DNA from: Streptomyces sp. NRRL S-646
Lineage (GTDB): Bacteria > Actinomycetota > Actinomycetes > Streptomycetales > Streptomycetaceae
NCBI RefSeq assembly: GCF_000720765.1
Contig: NZ_JODC01000002.1
Span: forward strand, 248,001 to 312,000
DNA length: 64,000 nt
Direction of reading: 5' to 3'
In this document: positions 50,640 to 59,080 of the stretch, one piece after another
Position numbering within the stretch: the first letter of the stretch is position 1
How the letters are laid out: each line of letters begins with the position of its first letter
Position numbers and translations under genes: made by a program
Notes under the pieces: model-generated
Told to the model about the DNA's origin: nothing
The model's input: the letters and a program-made list of their open reading frames with translations, nothing else
The model's database searches: none

Positions 50640-51116
50640 TTACTTCGAGTCGTCCGAGTGCTCCGCCAGCCGGTCGAGAAACGCAGTCTGCGCCTTGACG
50701 ATCACATCCCGGGCGCGGTCGAGCCCGAACCACTCCACCCGGTCCAGCTCGGGGAACTCCTGGGTCTGCCCGGACCTCGGCGGCCACTCCATGCGGAACG
50801 TGCCGGGCTCGATCGTCGCCGGGTCGAGATCGGCCTCGACCGCCCAGGCGGTGACGGTCTTGCCGCCCGTCTGCCGGACCTCGCCCAGCGCCACCGCCTC
50901 GCCGTCGGGCGGCTCAAGCCCGAGCTCCTCCTGGAACTCGCGGCGTGCGGCGTCCCAGGCCGTCTCCTCCTCGGGCTCGTACTCGCCCTTCGGGACGGTC
51001 CACGCGCCGGCGTCGCGCTTGGCGAAGAACGGGCCGCCCATGTGGCCGAGCAGGACCTCCAGGCCGCCACCGGTGTGCCGGAACAACAGCAGGCCGGCGC
51101 TGCGCCTGCCGCTCAT
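50640..51116 (-). CDS. NUDIX hydrolase
   Basis: 158 residues from ATG 51116, overlapping the DNA ligase stop by ATGA. The NUDIX box is complete: GEYEPEEETAWDAARREFQEELGLE (GX5EX7REXXEEXG; here quoted in pieces of GEYEPEE and REFQEELG). Begins SAGLLLFRHTGGGLEVLLGHMGGPFF, typical of the Ap4A-type or mutator-like group. It probably hydrolyses a nucleoside-diphosphate derivative such as an oxidised nucleotide. Coupling to the DNA ligase suggests a DNA-repair or nucleotide-clean-up role. Confidence 0.92.
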   Translation of the reverse strand: MSGRRSAGLLLFRHTGGGLEVLLGHMGGPFFAKRDAGAWTVPKGEYEPEEETAWDAARREFQEELGLEPPDGEAVALGEVRQTGGKTVTAWAVEADLDPATIEPGTFRMEWPPRSGQTQEFPELDRVEWFGLDRARDVIVKAQTAFLDRLAEHSDDSK

Positions 51117-52651
51117 GGCTTCACCTCCGGTTGCGCGGCGAGCAGTGTCTCGACCGTGTCCGCCTCCTGCGGGCGCTTGTCCTCGCGGTAGCGGACCACG
51201 CGGGCGAAGCGGAGGGTGACGCCGGCCGGGTAGCGGGTGGACCTCTGCAGGCCGTCGTAGGCGATCTCGACGACGAGTTCGGGGCGTACGGTCACCACGT
51301 AGCCGTTGGTGTCCGTGGCCAGCTCCTGGAGGCGTTCGGTCTGCCAGGTGAGCATCGCGTCGGTCATGCCCTTGAAGGTTTTGCCGAGCATGGCGAAGGA
51401 GCCGTCGGGATTGCGGGCTCCGAGGTGGAGGTTGGAGAGCTTGCCGGTGCGCCGGCCGTGGCCCCACTCGGCGGCCAGCACCACCAGGTCGAGCGTGTGC
51501 ACGGGCTTGACCTTCAGCCAGGACGCGCCGCGCCGGCCCGCGCTGTAGGCGGCATCGAGGCCCTTCACGACGACGCCCTCGTGGCCGCGCTCCAACGTTG
51601 CGGCGAGGAAGCGCTCCGCCTCGGAGACGTCCTGCGGACCGGACACCAAGGCACGCCGGACCCGCATCGGCTCGGGGACCAGCCGGGCCAGCTCGGCGTG
51701 CCGCTCGGCGAAGGGCAGGTCGAGCAGGTCGCGGTCGTCGACGGACAGCGCGTCGAAGAAGACGGGGGAGACGGGGACCGTCTCGGCGGCCGTCGCCACG
51801 TCCACGCGCGAGCCGACGCGCCCGGCCGTCTCCTGGAAGGACCGGGGCCGCCCGTCCTTGCCGAAGGAGATCACCTCGCCGTCCAGGATGAACCGGCGGC
51901 CCTTCAACTCCATTGCGGCGGCGGTGAGTTCGGGCAGTCGGTCGGTGATGTCGTCGAGGGTGCGGGTGTAGATCCGTACGCTGTCGCCGTCCCGGTGGAC
52001 CTGCACCCGGATGCCGTCCAGCTTCTCCTCGACCGCACACGCACCGAGCTTGTCGACCGCCTCGGCCACCGAGGAGGCGCTGTGCGCCAGCATCGGCAGG
52101 ACCGGGCGGCCTACGGTGAGCCGGAAGCGGTCCAGTGCCGCCGGCCCGTCCGCGAGCAGCGCCTGCGCCACCGTCTGCAGGGAGCCCGCGAGCATCACCG
52201 CCCGGCGTACGTCCGCGGGCGGCGCCTCGGTGGCTTGCGCCAGGCCCTCGACGGCGACGGCGTCCAGAGCGCCCTGCCGCACCTCGCCGGTGAGCAGCCC
52301 GAGCAGGAACCGCTGCTCGTCCTCGGTGGCCGCACCCATCAACTCCCCGACCAGGCGGGCCCGTTCGGCCTGTGAGCCGGCACCCGAGACCTTGCTCAGC
52401 TCGCCGAGGAGAGCGTCCACCTCCCGCACGGTGAGAGTGGGTTCGGCCGCCGGGGCGACCGGGCGGCTGAGCACCTTCCAGCCGACGCCGAGCCGCCCCT
52501 GAGGCAGCCGTCCCGCCAGATACGGGATCACGATCGGCACGTCGTCCGCCTCGGCGTCCCGGAACAGCTCGGCGAGCAGAGCGATCTTCCGGGACCGCGC
52601 CGAGGTGGCGGCGACCTCCTGGGAGACTTGGGCCAGGCGGGCTAGCAGCAT
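51113..52651 (-). CDS. lig: ATP-dependent DNA ligase
   Basis: 512 residues from ATG 52651. N-terminal helical domain, then nucleotidyltransferase motifs: I VEEKLDGIRVQVH with the adenylated Lys (KLDG), III FILDGEVISF, IIIa FFDALSV, IV EGVVVKGLD, V SWLKVKP, and a C-terminal OB domain (LSNLHLGARNPDG, ELVVEIAYDGLQRSTRYPAG). This is the archaeal-like single-chain ligase (LigB/LigC-type in actinobacteria), additional to the NAD-dependent LigA that replicates DNA. The start has no clear RBS; transcription may be leaderless. In-frame extension upstream would translate a repeat and is rejected. Operon with the NUDIX gene. Confidence 0.93.
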   Translation of the reverse strand: MLLARLAQVSQEVAATSARSRKIALLAELFRDAEADDVPIVIPYLAGRLPQGRLGVGWKVLSRPVAPAAEPTLTVREVDALLGELSKVSGAGSQAERARLVGELMGAATEDEQRFLLGLLTGEVRQGALDAVAVEGLAQATEAPPADVRRAVMLAGSLQTVAQALLADGPAALDRFRLTVGRPVLPMLAHSASSVAEAVDKLGACAVEEKLDGIRVQVHRDGDSVRIYTRTLDDITDRLPELTAAAMELKGRRFILDGEVISFGKDGRPRSFQETAGRVGSRVDVATAAETVPVSPVFFDALSVDDRDLLDLPFAERHAELARLVPEPMRVRRALVSGPQDVSEAERFLAATLERGHEGVVVKGLDAAYSAGRRGASWLKVKPVHTLDLVVLAAEWGHGRRTGKLSNLHLGARNPDGSFAMLGKTFKGMTDAMLTWQTERLQELATDTNGYVVTVRPELVVEIAYDGLQRSTRYPAGVTLRFARVVRYREDKRPQEADTVETLLAAQPEVKP

Positions 52652-52720
52652 GCAGCCATAGTGCGACGCGTTCCGCCCGCTTACACCCGGGACTACAGGT
52701 TGTGTGTCGTCTGCGGGCCC

Positions 52721-52783
52721 GTAGTGGCTGGTCGCGCCCACGCGGCGGAGCCGCATATCGACACAGCCCCGCGCCCCTTTAGG
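52721..52783 (+). repeat. Dispersed intergenic repeat, copy 4
   Basis: Reads GTAGTGGCTGGTCGCGCCCA, then CGCGGCGGAGCCGCATATCG, then ACACAGCCCCGCGCCCCTTT. Its right end contains the stop codon of the TrxR-like gene (52779), so here the repeat touches coding sequence. Otherwise intergenic between that gene and the DNA ligase start. Confidence 0.85.
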
Positions 52784-53714
52784 GCGCCGCATCCAGGTCG
52801 TTCATCAGCAGGTCCCCGTTGATCGTTGCCCCCGCCCGGTAGCCGCCTGCCGCCGCGTTGACGACCTGCTCGGCGAAGCCCATTGCGTTGCCGGCGGCCC
52901 AGACGCCCGGCACGGAGGTGAGGCCGGTCGAGTCGACCACCGGATAGGCACCGAAGGGGGTCTCCTGGAGTTCGGCCCCCAGCCGCTCCAGCAGTCCGGT
53001 CTGTGGGACTGCGTGGGGCGCGACGAACAGCACCTCACGTGCTTGCGCGGTGCCGTCCGCGAGGCGTACTCCGGTGAGGCGGTCGTCCTCCACCACCAGC
53101 TCCGCGACCTCGCCGGGCACCACCTTCACCCCGGCCGCCGCGAGCCTGCGCAGATCGTCGTCCGACAGTTCCTCCTCGGCCACGGAGTGCAGGAAGAGCG
53201 TCACGTCCTTCGACCACTGGGACACCATCAGGGCCTGGTGGACGCTCAGCGGGGTCGTGGCCAGCACGCCGAAGGCCTGGTCGCGGACCTCCCAGCCGTG
53301 GCAGTACGGGCAGTGCAGCACGTCCCGGCCGAAGCGCTCGGCCACGCCCGGCACCGCCGGGAGCTCGTCCCGCAGACCCGTGGCGATCACGAGCCGCCGT
53401 GCGCGCATGGTCCGGCCGCCGGCCAGGACGACCGTGAATTCCTCGCCCTTCGTGACGTCCACGGCCCGGTCGCGGACCAGTTCCACGCCGTACCGCGCGA
53501 TCTCCTCCCGGCCGATCGCCAGGAAGTCGGTGGGTGGCATGCCGTCCCGGGAGAGAAAGCCGTGCATATGGGCGGCGGGCGCGTTGCGCGGTTCGCCCGC
53601 GTCGACGACGAGCGTGCGGCGCCGGGCCCGGCCCAGGACCAGGGCGGCGGAGAGCCCCGCCGCGCCCCCTCCGACGACGATCACTTCGTACTGCTCGCTG
53701 AGCTTCTCGGTCAT
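52779..53714 (-). CDS. Thioredoxin reductase-like FAD/NAD(P) oxidoreductase
   Basis: 311 residues from ATG 53714. FAD-binding VIVVGGGAAGLSAALVLGRA, NAD-binding region, CPYCHGWE with the CxxC redox pair in the TrxR position, and the C-terminal FAD motif GVWAAGNAMGFAEQVVNAAAGG. Related to the low-Mr thioredoxin reductases and the GliT/HlmI-like disulfide oxidoreductases; a dedicated thioredoxin is not adjacent. Divergent from an XRE-cupin regulator, its probable controller. The last codons overlap the repeat. Confidence 0.9.
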   Translation of the reverse strand: MTEKLSEQYEVIVVGGGAAGLSAALVLGRARRRTLVVDAGEPRNAPAAHMHGFLSRDGMPPTDFLAIGREEIARYGVELVRDRAVDVTKGEEFTVVLAGGRTMRARRLVIATGLRDELPAVPGVAERFGRDVLHCPYCHGWEVRDQAFGVLATTPLSVHQALMVSQWSKDVTLFLHSVAEEELSDDDLRRLAAAGVKVVPGEVAELVVEDDRLTGVRLADGTAQAREVLFVAPHAVPQTGLLERLGAELQETPFGAYPVVDSTGLTSVPGVWAAGNAMGFAEQVVNAAAGGYRAGATINGDLLMNDLDAAP

Positions 53715-53758
53715 GGGTGACCACCTCCACGCCCGACGGTCGCCCTGCCGCTGCCGTG

Positions 53759-53774
53759 TTGACAAACCTGTTTG
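53759..53774. promoter_or_regulatory. Promoter/operator between TrxR-like gene and regulator
   Basis: TTGACA (53759-53764) merges into CAAAC-CT-GTTTG (53763-53774), a perfect 5-bp-arm palindrome, 12 nt before the regulator's ATG. A repressor bound here would block the -35, consistent with autoregulation by the XRE-cupin protein. Confidence 0.5.
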
Positions 53775-53785
53775 CCGAAACTGCA

Positions 53786-54376
53786 ATGTCGTCCATGAAT
53801 GGCGACGACACGGACGAGGTCCTCGCGGAGGTCGGCCCCCGCCTGCGCCGGATCCGCAAGGAGCGGGGCGCCACGCTCGCCGGGCTGTCGGCGACCACCG
53901 GCATCTCGGTCAGCACGCTGTCCCGGCTGGAGTCCGGACTGCGCAAGCCCAGCCTCGAACTGCTGCTGCCGATCGCGCGGGCGCACCAGGTGCCGCTGGA
54001 CGAGCTGGTCGGCGCGCCGGCGACGGAGGACCCGCGCGTACGCGGCAAGCCCTTGGTGCGCCACGGCCGCACGTTCTGGCCGCTCACCCGGCAGCCCGGC
54101 GGCCTCCAGGCCTTCAAGGTGCTGGTGCCGCAGGGCACCGAGGAGCCCGAACCGCGCACCCATGAGGGCTATGAGTGGCTGTACGTGCTGTCCGGGCGGC
54201 TGCGGGTGGTGCTCGGTGAGCACGACGTCGTCATGGCGGCGGGCGAGGCGGCCGAGTTCGACACGCGGGTGCCGCACTGGTTCGGGTCGACGGGCGAGGG
54301 GCCGGTGGAGTTCCTGAGTCTGTTCGGGCCGCAGGGGGAGCGGATGCATGTGCGGGCGCGGCCGAAGCGGTCCTGA
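53786..54376 (+). CDS. XRE-cupin transcriptional regulator
   Basis: 196 residues from ATG 53786 (ATG 53795 also possible). N-terminal XRE HTH: VGPRLRRIRKERGATLAGLSATTGISVSTLSRLESGLRKPSLELLLPIAR. C-terminal cupin: HEGYEWLYVLSGRLRVVLGEHDVVMAAGEAAEFDTRVPHWF. Ligand unknown; such proteins sense small polar molecules. Divergent from the TrxR-like flavoprotein gene, which is its likely target. Confidence 0.92.
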   Translation: MSSMNGDDTDEVLAEVGPRLRRIRKERGATLAGLSATTGISVSTLSRLESGLRKPSLELLLPIARAHQVPLDELVGAPATEDPRVRGKPLVRHGRTFWPLTRQPGGLQAFKVLVPQGTEEPEPRTHEGYEWLYVLSGRLRVVLGEHDVVMAAGEAAEFDTRVPHWFGSTGEGPVEFLSLFGPQGERMHVRARPKRS

Positions 54377-54485
54377 CGGTCGGGCTGATACGTCAACTCC
54401 ACGCGGCTGTCGGGTCGTTGGCCGTTACGCTTCTCGTAAGCCCCGGCCTGTGTGACTGCTGTGACGGGTGTTGCACACTGAGCCC

Positions 54486-55265
54486 ATGACACGCATGAGG
54501 AAGATCGCAGCCGCGCTGCTGGCCGCATCGGCCGCGCTGCTCGCGACACCCCCCACCGCCTCCGCCACCCCCACCCCGCACAAGACCCTCTTCAAGGAGA
54601 ACTTCGACCGTCTTCCCCTCGGGCCGGTCACCGCGGGCCGCGGCTGGAGCGCCGACACCTCCAACGGTTCGCTGACCGTCGAACCCAGCGCCACCGGCCA
54701 CGGACACGAACTGCGGCTCCACACGGAAGGCAACGGCCGCGCCTTCCTCGCACTGTCAGGTCTCGCACCCGCCGGCAACAGCTTCTGGGCCCGGCTGCGG
54801 GTGCGCGTGGACCGCCGCCCCACGGCTCCCGACTGGGCGCACTGGACCATGGCGGAGGCCTCCGGCTCCGATGTCCCCACGCTGGTGAGGCCGTTGGGCG
54901 GCCAGTACGTTCCCACCTCGAAAGGCAACTTCTGGGGGGTCGGCTCCGATCTGGGCCCCACCGGGGACTGGACCGCCTGGAAGACCTCCGCTCCCGCCCC
55001 CGCCGGGATCTGGCAGTGCGTCGAATTCCACCTCGACGCGACCGACAACCGGGTCACCGTCTACCTGGACGGCGCGGAGCAGCCCGAGTTGACGGTGTCG
55101 ACGAAGCAACACGGAGGCACGGCGGACGACTTCGTCTTCCCGCACTTCGACAAGCTCAAGCTGGGCTGGCAGTTGTACCAGGCCGACCCCACTCCCTCCT
55201 CGTACGACATGCACATGGACGACGTGGCGCTGAGCAGCAAGCGGGTCGGCGGGTGCGGCTCATGA
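54486..55265 (+). CDS. Secreted Cip1-like polysaccharide-associated protein
   Basis: 259 residues from ATG 54486. Signal peptide (MRKIAAALLAASAALLATPP, cleavage near ASA-TPTP). The mature domain is a beta-rich lectin-like fold: FKENFDRLPLGPVTAGRGWS, WAHWTMAEASGSD, GGQYVPTSKGNFWGVGSDLGPTGDW, WQCVEFHLDATDNRVTVYLDG, MDDVALS. I recognise this as the Cip1-like core family first known from a cellulolytic fungus and found in Streptomyces secretomes; activity uncertain, possibly uronic-acid polysaccharide binding or lysis. Its stop overlaps the next start (ATGA), suggesting an original two-gene operon with the hydrolase remnant. Confidence 0.82.
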   Translation: MTRMRKIAAALLAASAALLATPPTASATPTPHKTLFKENFDRLPLGPVTAGRGWSADTSNGSLTVEPSATGHGHELRLHTEGNGRAFLALSGLAPAGNSFWARLRVRVDRRPTAPDWAHWTMAEASGSDVPTLVRPLGGQYVPTSKGNFWGVGSDLGPTGDWTAWKTSAPAPAGIWQCVEFHLDATDNRVTVYLDGAEQPELTVSTKQHGGTADDFVFPHFDKLKLGWQLYQADPTPSSYDMHMDDVALSSKRVGGCGS

Positions 55266-56320
55266 CGGGACGTCTGCCGCGCAGGGCGGTGCTCGGCGGG
55301 ATCATCGGCGGCCTCGCGACAGCGACCTCGCCGAGCCTGTCGGCTGTCGCCGCCGTAGGGGGGCCAGGAGCCGTATGTGCCGCTGGCCGTGGGTGCCGGG
55401 GGCGGGCCCGCCGGGTCGGACCGGGTTCATGTGCTGAAGGTCGGTCCCGACACGGCGCACACGGTACTGGTGCTGGTTCCGGGCATGTTCGGGGCCGCGA
55501 ACGACTTCCGGCTGCTCGCCCGTGACCTCGTCGCCGCCCTGCCCGGAGTGCAGATATGGGCGTTCGACCGGCGTGAGGAGAACCTGGCCGACCGCGCCGG
55601 ATTCGCCACGGCGGACCCGGCGGCGTACTACCTGGACGGCCACTATCGGTCGCTGGACCCTGCCGACGCGGGCTTCGCGGCACGCTGGGGTCTGGCCCGC
55701 ACCGTGGCGGATCTGCGCACCGTCGTGCGTGCCGCGGCCTGCGGGGGCCGGCGCCGGGTCGTCCTCGGAGGCCACTCCTGGGGCGCCACCACGGCCATGG
55801 CCTACGCCGCCTGGGACTTCGGCGGCAGCCCCGGGTACCGGGATCTGTCCGCCCTCGTACTCGTCGACGGCGGGGTGCGCGGAGCCTTCGACGGGACCGG
55901 GGAGCCGGTGCACAACGCGCCGGAGGAGGTGCGCGAGCGGCTGGCCGCCATCGACGGCGGAGCGGTCTTCGACATGACCCTGAGCGCGGTCGGGCTGGGC
56001 AGCCGGGCGGAGAGCACGCAGATCTGGTACCAGCTCGCGGGCTGGTACGCCGACCGGGACCGCAGGGCCGCTCGGTCCTGCAGCCCCGGATGCCCGGCGC
56101 CCTGCGACCACCGCAGCCCGTCACCAACGCCGGACTGCTCGGCACGCTCGTGGATGCCTCATTCGGCTGGCCGAACGACATCAGCGTCCACTCCGGTCAC
56201 CTCCCGACAGCGGCGACGTGCGCGGCTGGGCCGACACGGGAATCACTCCCGTCGGCCGCGTCGCGACGGCCTACGCGGGCGGCCCCGAACCGGCCGTGTG
56301 GGAGTGGTACTGGCCGGCGA
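55262..56320 (+). pseudogene. Frameshifted, 3'-truncated Tat-secreted alpha/beta hydrolase
   Basis: Starts ATG 55262 with a Tat-like signal (RLPRRAVLGGIIGGLATATS). The frame is lost at a run of six G (55358-55363): removing one G would continue into the next frame, VPLAVGAGGG...VLVLVPGMFGAANDFRLLARDL. That frame carries IWAFDRREENLADR, the nucleophile elbow GGHSWGATTAMAY and LVLVDGGVRG, then is lost again near 56070, with continuity resuming in another frame (ALRPPQPVTNAGLLGTLVDASFGWPNDISVHSG) and again after 56200 (GWADTGITPVGRVATAYAGGPEPAVWEWYWPA). The gene ends abruptly where a truncated minus-strand gene begins. At least three disruptions mean no full product. Confidence 0.8.
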
Positions 56321-56564
56321 GGCTGCCCGTCGTCGGCACGACCGTGGACTTCTCGAACGAAGCGACCAGGCGCCCGCTCGGCAGCTGCGCCGACTTGGGG
56401 TAGATCGCGCAGTTGCCCCGCCCCTTCAGACACGGCTCGTTCCCGAGCTGGTACAGGATCCCGCCCGTCGGGTTGTACGCCCGCGCACTGGCCATGGGTA
56501 TCACCAGCATCGCGGATGCCGCGGTGAAGGTTCCCAGTGCTCTGGCGAGTCTTCTTCTGTGCAT
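56310..56564 (-). pseudogene. 5' remnant of a secreted sialidase/BNR-like gene
   Basis: From ATG 56564 with a strong RBS (GAGGAGG): signal peptide HRRRLARALGTFTAASAMLVIPMASARA, then YNPTGGILYQLGNEPCLKGRG, NCAIYPKSAQLPSGRLVASFEKSTVVPTTGSLAGQ, which is how secreted BNR-repeat (sialidase-fold) proteins of Streptomyces begin, as I recall. After ~80 residues the reading crosses into the antisense of the hydrolase remnant and stops at 56271. The missing several hundred codons indicate a deletion that joined the two genes tail to tail near 56310-56320. Confidence 0.75.
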
Positions 56565-56584
56565 GGCCCCTCCTCGGGGGTGGG

Positions 56585-58735
56585 TCACGGGTGGGTGGGG
56601 CTGATGTCGGTGGCGACGAGAACGCGTACGTCCCACGGGCCGAGCTCAAGTGCCGTGCCTGCAGGGACGGTTGTGCCGTCGAGGGCGTCGGAGAGGTTGG
56701 CCGGCGCGGGCACGCTCGCGGGCTCCCAGCTCCAGTTGTGGACGATGTGGACGTGGCGTCCGCCGGGCGAGGTACCGGTCGTCGCCGTGACCGGGGTCGG
56801 CAGGTCCCGCCAGCCGTGGCGGGCCGACGGCGTCAGCCACTCGGCCAGCGCCCGGGCGAGGTCACGACCGGGCACCGTGCCGACATACGTGACCTGGCCG
56901 ACGCCGTGGCGGCGGGTGGTGACCGCGGGCCAGCGGCCGAAGTGCGGGTGGTCGTAGGCGACGAGCACGTCGGCGTCGGCGACGGTCAGGCCGTCCGCCC
57001 ACTGCGTCGCCGTAGCGCCCTCGGGAAGGTGGAGCGGGCTGTCCGGAGCGGCCCGCACGGGTATGTCCCGTACCAGGTTGCTGAACTCGTCGTAGCTGAC
57101 GCCCGCGACGCCGGTGAGACGCCCGGGGGCCGGTTCGGTGCGGGCGCGGGCTTCATGGTCGGCATAGCCGGTGCGTGGGCCGAGGACCAGGTGGCCGCCC
57201 GCGCGGGCGTAGTCCGCGAGCCAGTCGAGCATCTCGTCGTGGGCGAGGTAGAGCGCCGGGACGACGAGGACGGGGTGACGTTGGACGGCCTCCAGCGGAG
57301 TCATGCCCTCCCGTTCTCCGCTCGGGTCGTGCAGCTGGCGGGCATGGACGATGCGGACCTGGCGGCCGGCGTCGAAGGCGCCGCGGTAGAAGGGGTCGAA
57401 GATGCGGTGATAGGCGGCCGGGTCCGGTTGACCGTCGGGCCTGGCCAGCGGCGGGTACTTCTGCATCAGCCACTTGCTCGGCGTCGAGTACACCATCGTG
57501 ATGTCGGCGTCCGGTTCGAGCCCGGCGACGAGCGCGCCCGCGGTCTCGAACTCCCCGCCCAGCCGGGCGAGTTCGGCGTACGTCCGCCCGGGCCGGCCGG
57601 TGTGCGGGAGGATGCCGCCCCAGTAGGTCTCGGCACCGAAGTGCAGGGTGTGCCAGTGCCAGTACTCGATCATGCGGGCGCCGCGCGCGACGAGTGCCCA
57701 GGCGGCCTGGCGCCACTGGCCGTCGTAGGCAGGGCGGTTGTCCCAGGGGAAGCCGATGGAGCCGGCGTTGGTCTCGGTGACGAGGAAGGGCTCCTGGCGG
57801 GAGGAGAACATCCAGTCGGCGGTCTGGTACAGCGCCCACACGCCGGTGGTCTTCCAGAGCTGCTCGTGGCCGTCGGGCGTGGGGTCGGGCAGCAGCAGGC
57901 CGTCCTGCATGTCGTAGTACGGGTTGCCGGAGGCGATGTCGAGGCGGTCGGTCAGCTCGTCGTCCTCCACCGCCGGGCGGGTGTAGGAGATACAGGTGGT
58001 GACGAAGTGGTCGGGGCGGGCGTACTCGCGCACGATGTCGGCCTGCCAGCCGATGAACTCGGTGACCTGGCGGGCCTGGAACGCGCGCCAGGCGACGTCG
58101 TACTGCGGCTGCGCGTTGCCGTCCGGGGTCCACAGGTCCGCCCACGTGGACAGCCGGTGCGACCAGTACACCAGTCCCCACTCGCGGTTGAGGGTCTCCA
58201 CGTCGCCGTACGTCTCGCGCAGATGGTCGACGAAGCGCTGGAAGACGCCGTGGTTGTGGAAGAGCTCCAGGCCCGGCTCGTTGTCGACCTGGAAGCCGAT
58301 CACCGCCGGGTGGTCGGCGTAGCGGGCGACGATACGGCGGATCACGCGCTCGGCGTGGAAACGGAAGGCCGGGTGGGTGAAGTCCACCTCCTGCCGGGCG
58401 CCCCAGCCGATGCGCTCGCCGGTGTGCCGTTCGCCGGTGATCTCCGGGTACTGGCGGGCCAGCCATGGCGGCACCGCGTATGTCGGCGTGCCGAGGACGA
58501 CGGAGATGCCGCGTTCGTGGGCGCCGTCCAGCACCGGTTGCAGCCAGTCGAGGTCGAAGCGGCCGTTGTCCGGCTCCCAGGTCGACCAGACCGACTCGCC
58601 GACGCGGATGACGCTGACGTGGGCGTCGGCCATCAGGTCGAGGTCGGTCTTGAGACGTTCGGCAGGGCGTTCGTACGGCTGGTACTCGTGGTAGTACGCG
58701 GCACCGAACAGGACGCGGGCAGGCAGAGCCGCCAT
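56585..58735 (-). CDS. GH42 beta-galactosidase
   Basis: 716 residues. GH42 family: LFGAAYYHEYQPYERPAERLKTDLDLM, VIRVGESVWSTWEP, acid/base Glu153 in FQVDNEPG, nucleophile Glu321 in VTETNAGSIG, IEYWHWHTLHFG and the trimerisation and beta-sandwich domains (LVVPALYLAHDEML, GGHLVLGPRTGY). No signal peptide, so it acts inside the cell on imported galactosides. The gene is last in a LacI / ABC-transporter / hydrolase arrangement, of which only the last 50 or so codons of a permease remain upstream. Confidence 0.94.
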   Translation of the reverse strand: MAALPARVLFGAAYYHEYQPYERPAERLKTDLDLMADAHVSVIRVGESVWSTWEPDNGRFDLDWLQPVLDGAHERGISVVLGTPTYAVPPWLARQYPEITGERHTGERIGWGARQEVDFTHPAFRFHAERVIRRIVARYADHPAVIGFQVDNEPGLELFHNHGVFQRFVDHLRETYGDVETLNREWGLVYWSHRLSTWADLWTPDGNAQPQYDVAWRAFQARQVTEFIGWQADIVREYARPDHFVTTCISYTRPAVEDDELTDRLDIASGNPYYDMQDGLLLPDPTPDGHEQLWKTTGVWALYQTADWMFSSRQEPFLVTETNAGSIGFPWDNRPAYDGQWRQAAWALVARGARMIEYWHWHTLHFGAETYWGGILPHTGRPGRTYAELARLGGEFETAGALVAGLEPDADITMVYSTPSKWLMQKYPPLARPDGQPDPAAYHRIFDPFYRGAFDAGRQVRIVHARQLHDPSGEREGMTPLEAVQRHPVLVVPALYLAHDEMLDWLADYARAGGHLVLGPRTGYADHEARARTEPAPGRLTGVAGVSYDEFSNLVRDIPVRAAPDSPLHLPEGATATQWADGLTVADADVLVAYDHPHFGRWPAVTTRRHGVGQVTYVGTVPGRDLARALAEWLTPSARHGWRDLPTPVTATTGTSPGGRHVHIVHNWSWEPASVPAPANLSDALDGTTVPAGTALELGPWDVRVLVATDISPTHP

Positions 58736-58775
58736 GAAGGGAAACCTCCGGGGGGAAGGGGGAGACGGGGGAGGG

Positions 58776-58934
58776 CTACTGCTTGACGCCGCCGGTGGCC
58801 AGGCCGCTCTGCCAGTACCGCTGGAGCATCAGGAAGGCCACGACGAGCGGGATGATCGAGAGCAGCGAGCCGGTCACGACGAGCGCGAGCATGTCGCTGC
58901 TGGCGCCTGCCCCGCCGTTCTGGGCCTGCGCGGC
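58776..58934 (-). pseudogene. 3' stump of a carbohydrate ABC transporter permease
   Basis: Minus-strand reading ending at TAG 58776-58778: DMLALVVTGSLLSIIPLVVAFLMLQRYWQSGLATGGVKQ, the standard last membrane helix and end of a sugar ABC permease (ABC-2-type MalG group). The upstream part of the gene, and the usual binding protein and first permease, are absent; the sequence becomes unrecognisable above about 58934. Located between the LacI gene and GH42, so it marks a deletion of the transporter. Located 40 nt before the GH42 start. Confidence 0.75.
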
Positions 58935-59080
58935 TTGACTCGGGCCCGTTGAGGTCAGGGGCGGCTCTGCGACGCCGGTCCGACGGGGGCGCTCGTGGAG
59001 CGGTGCGCGATCAGTACAGCGGCTCGTTCAGGGGTCGCGCGCCGTTCAGCGGCTGTGGTCGGCTCGGCTTGCGGAGGGGT

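Noticed and set aside
56585..58786. Long plus-strand frame opposite the GH42 gene
   Set aside because: No domain and Val/Gly/Arg-rich; the minus strand has full GH42 motifs with both catalytic Glu.
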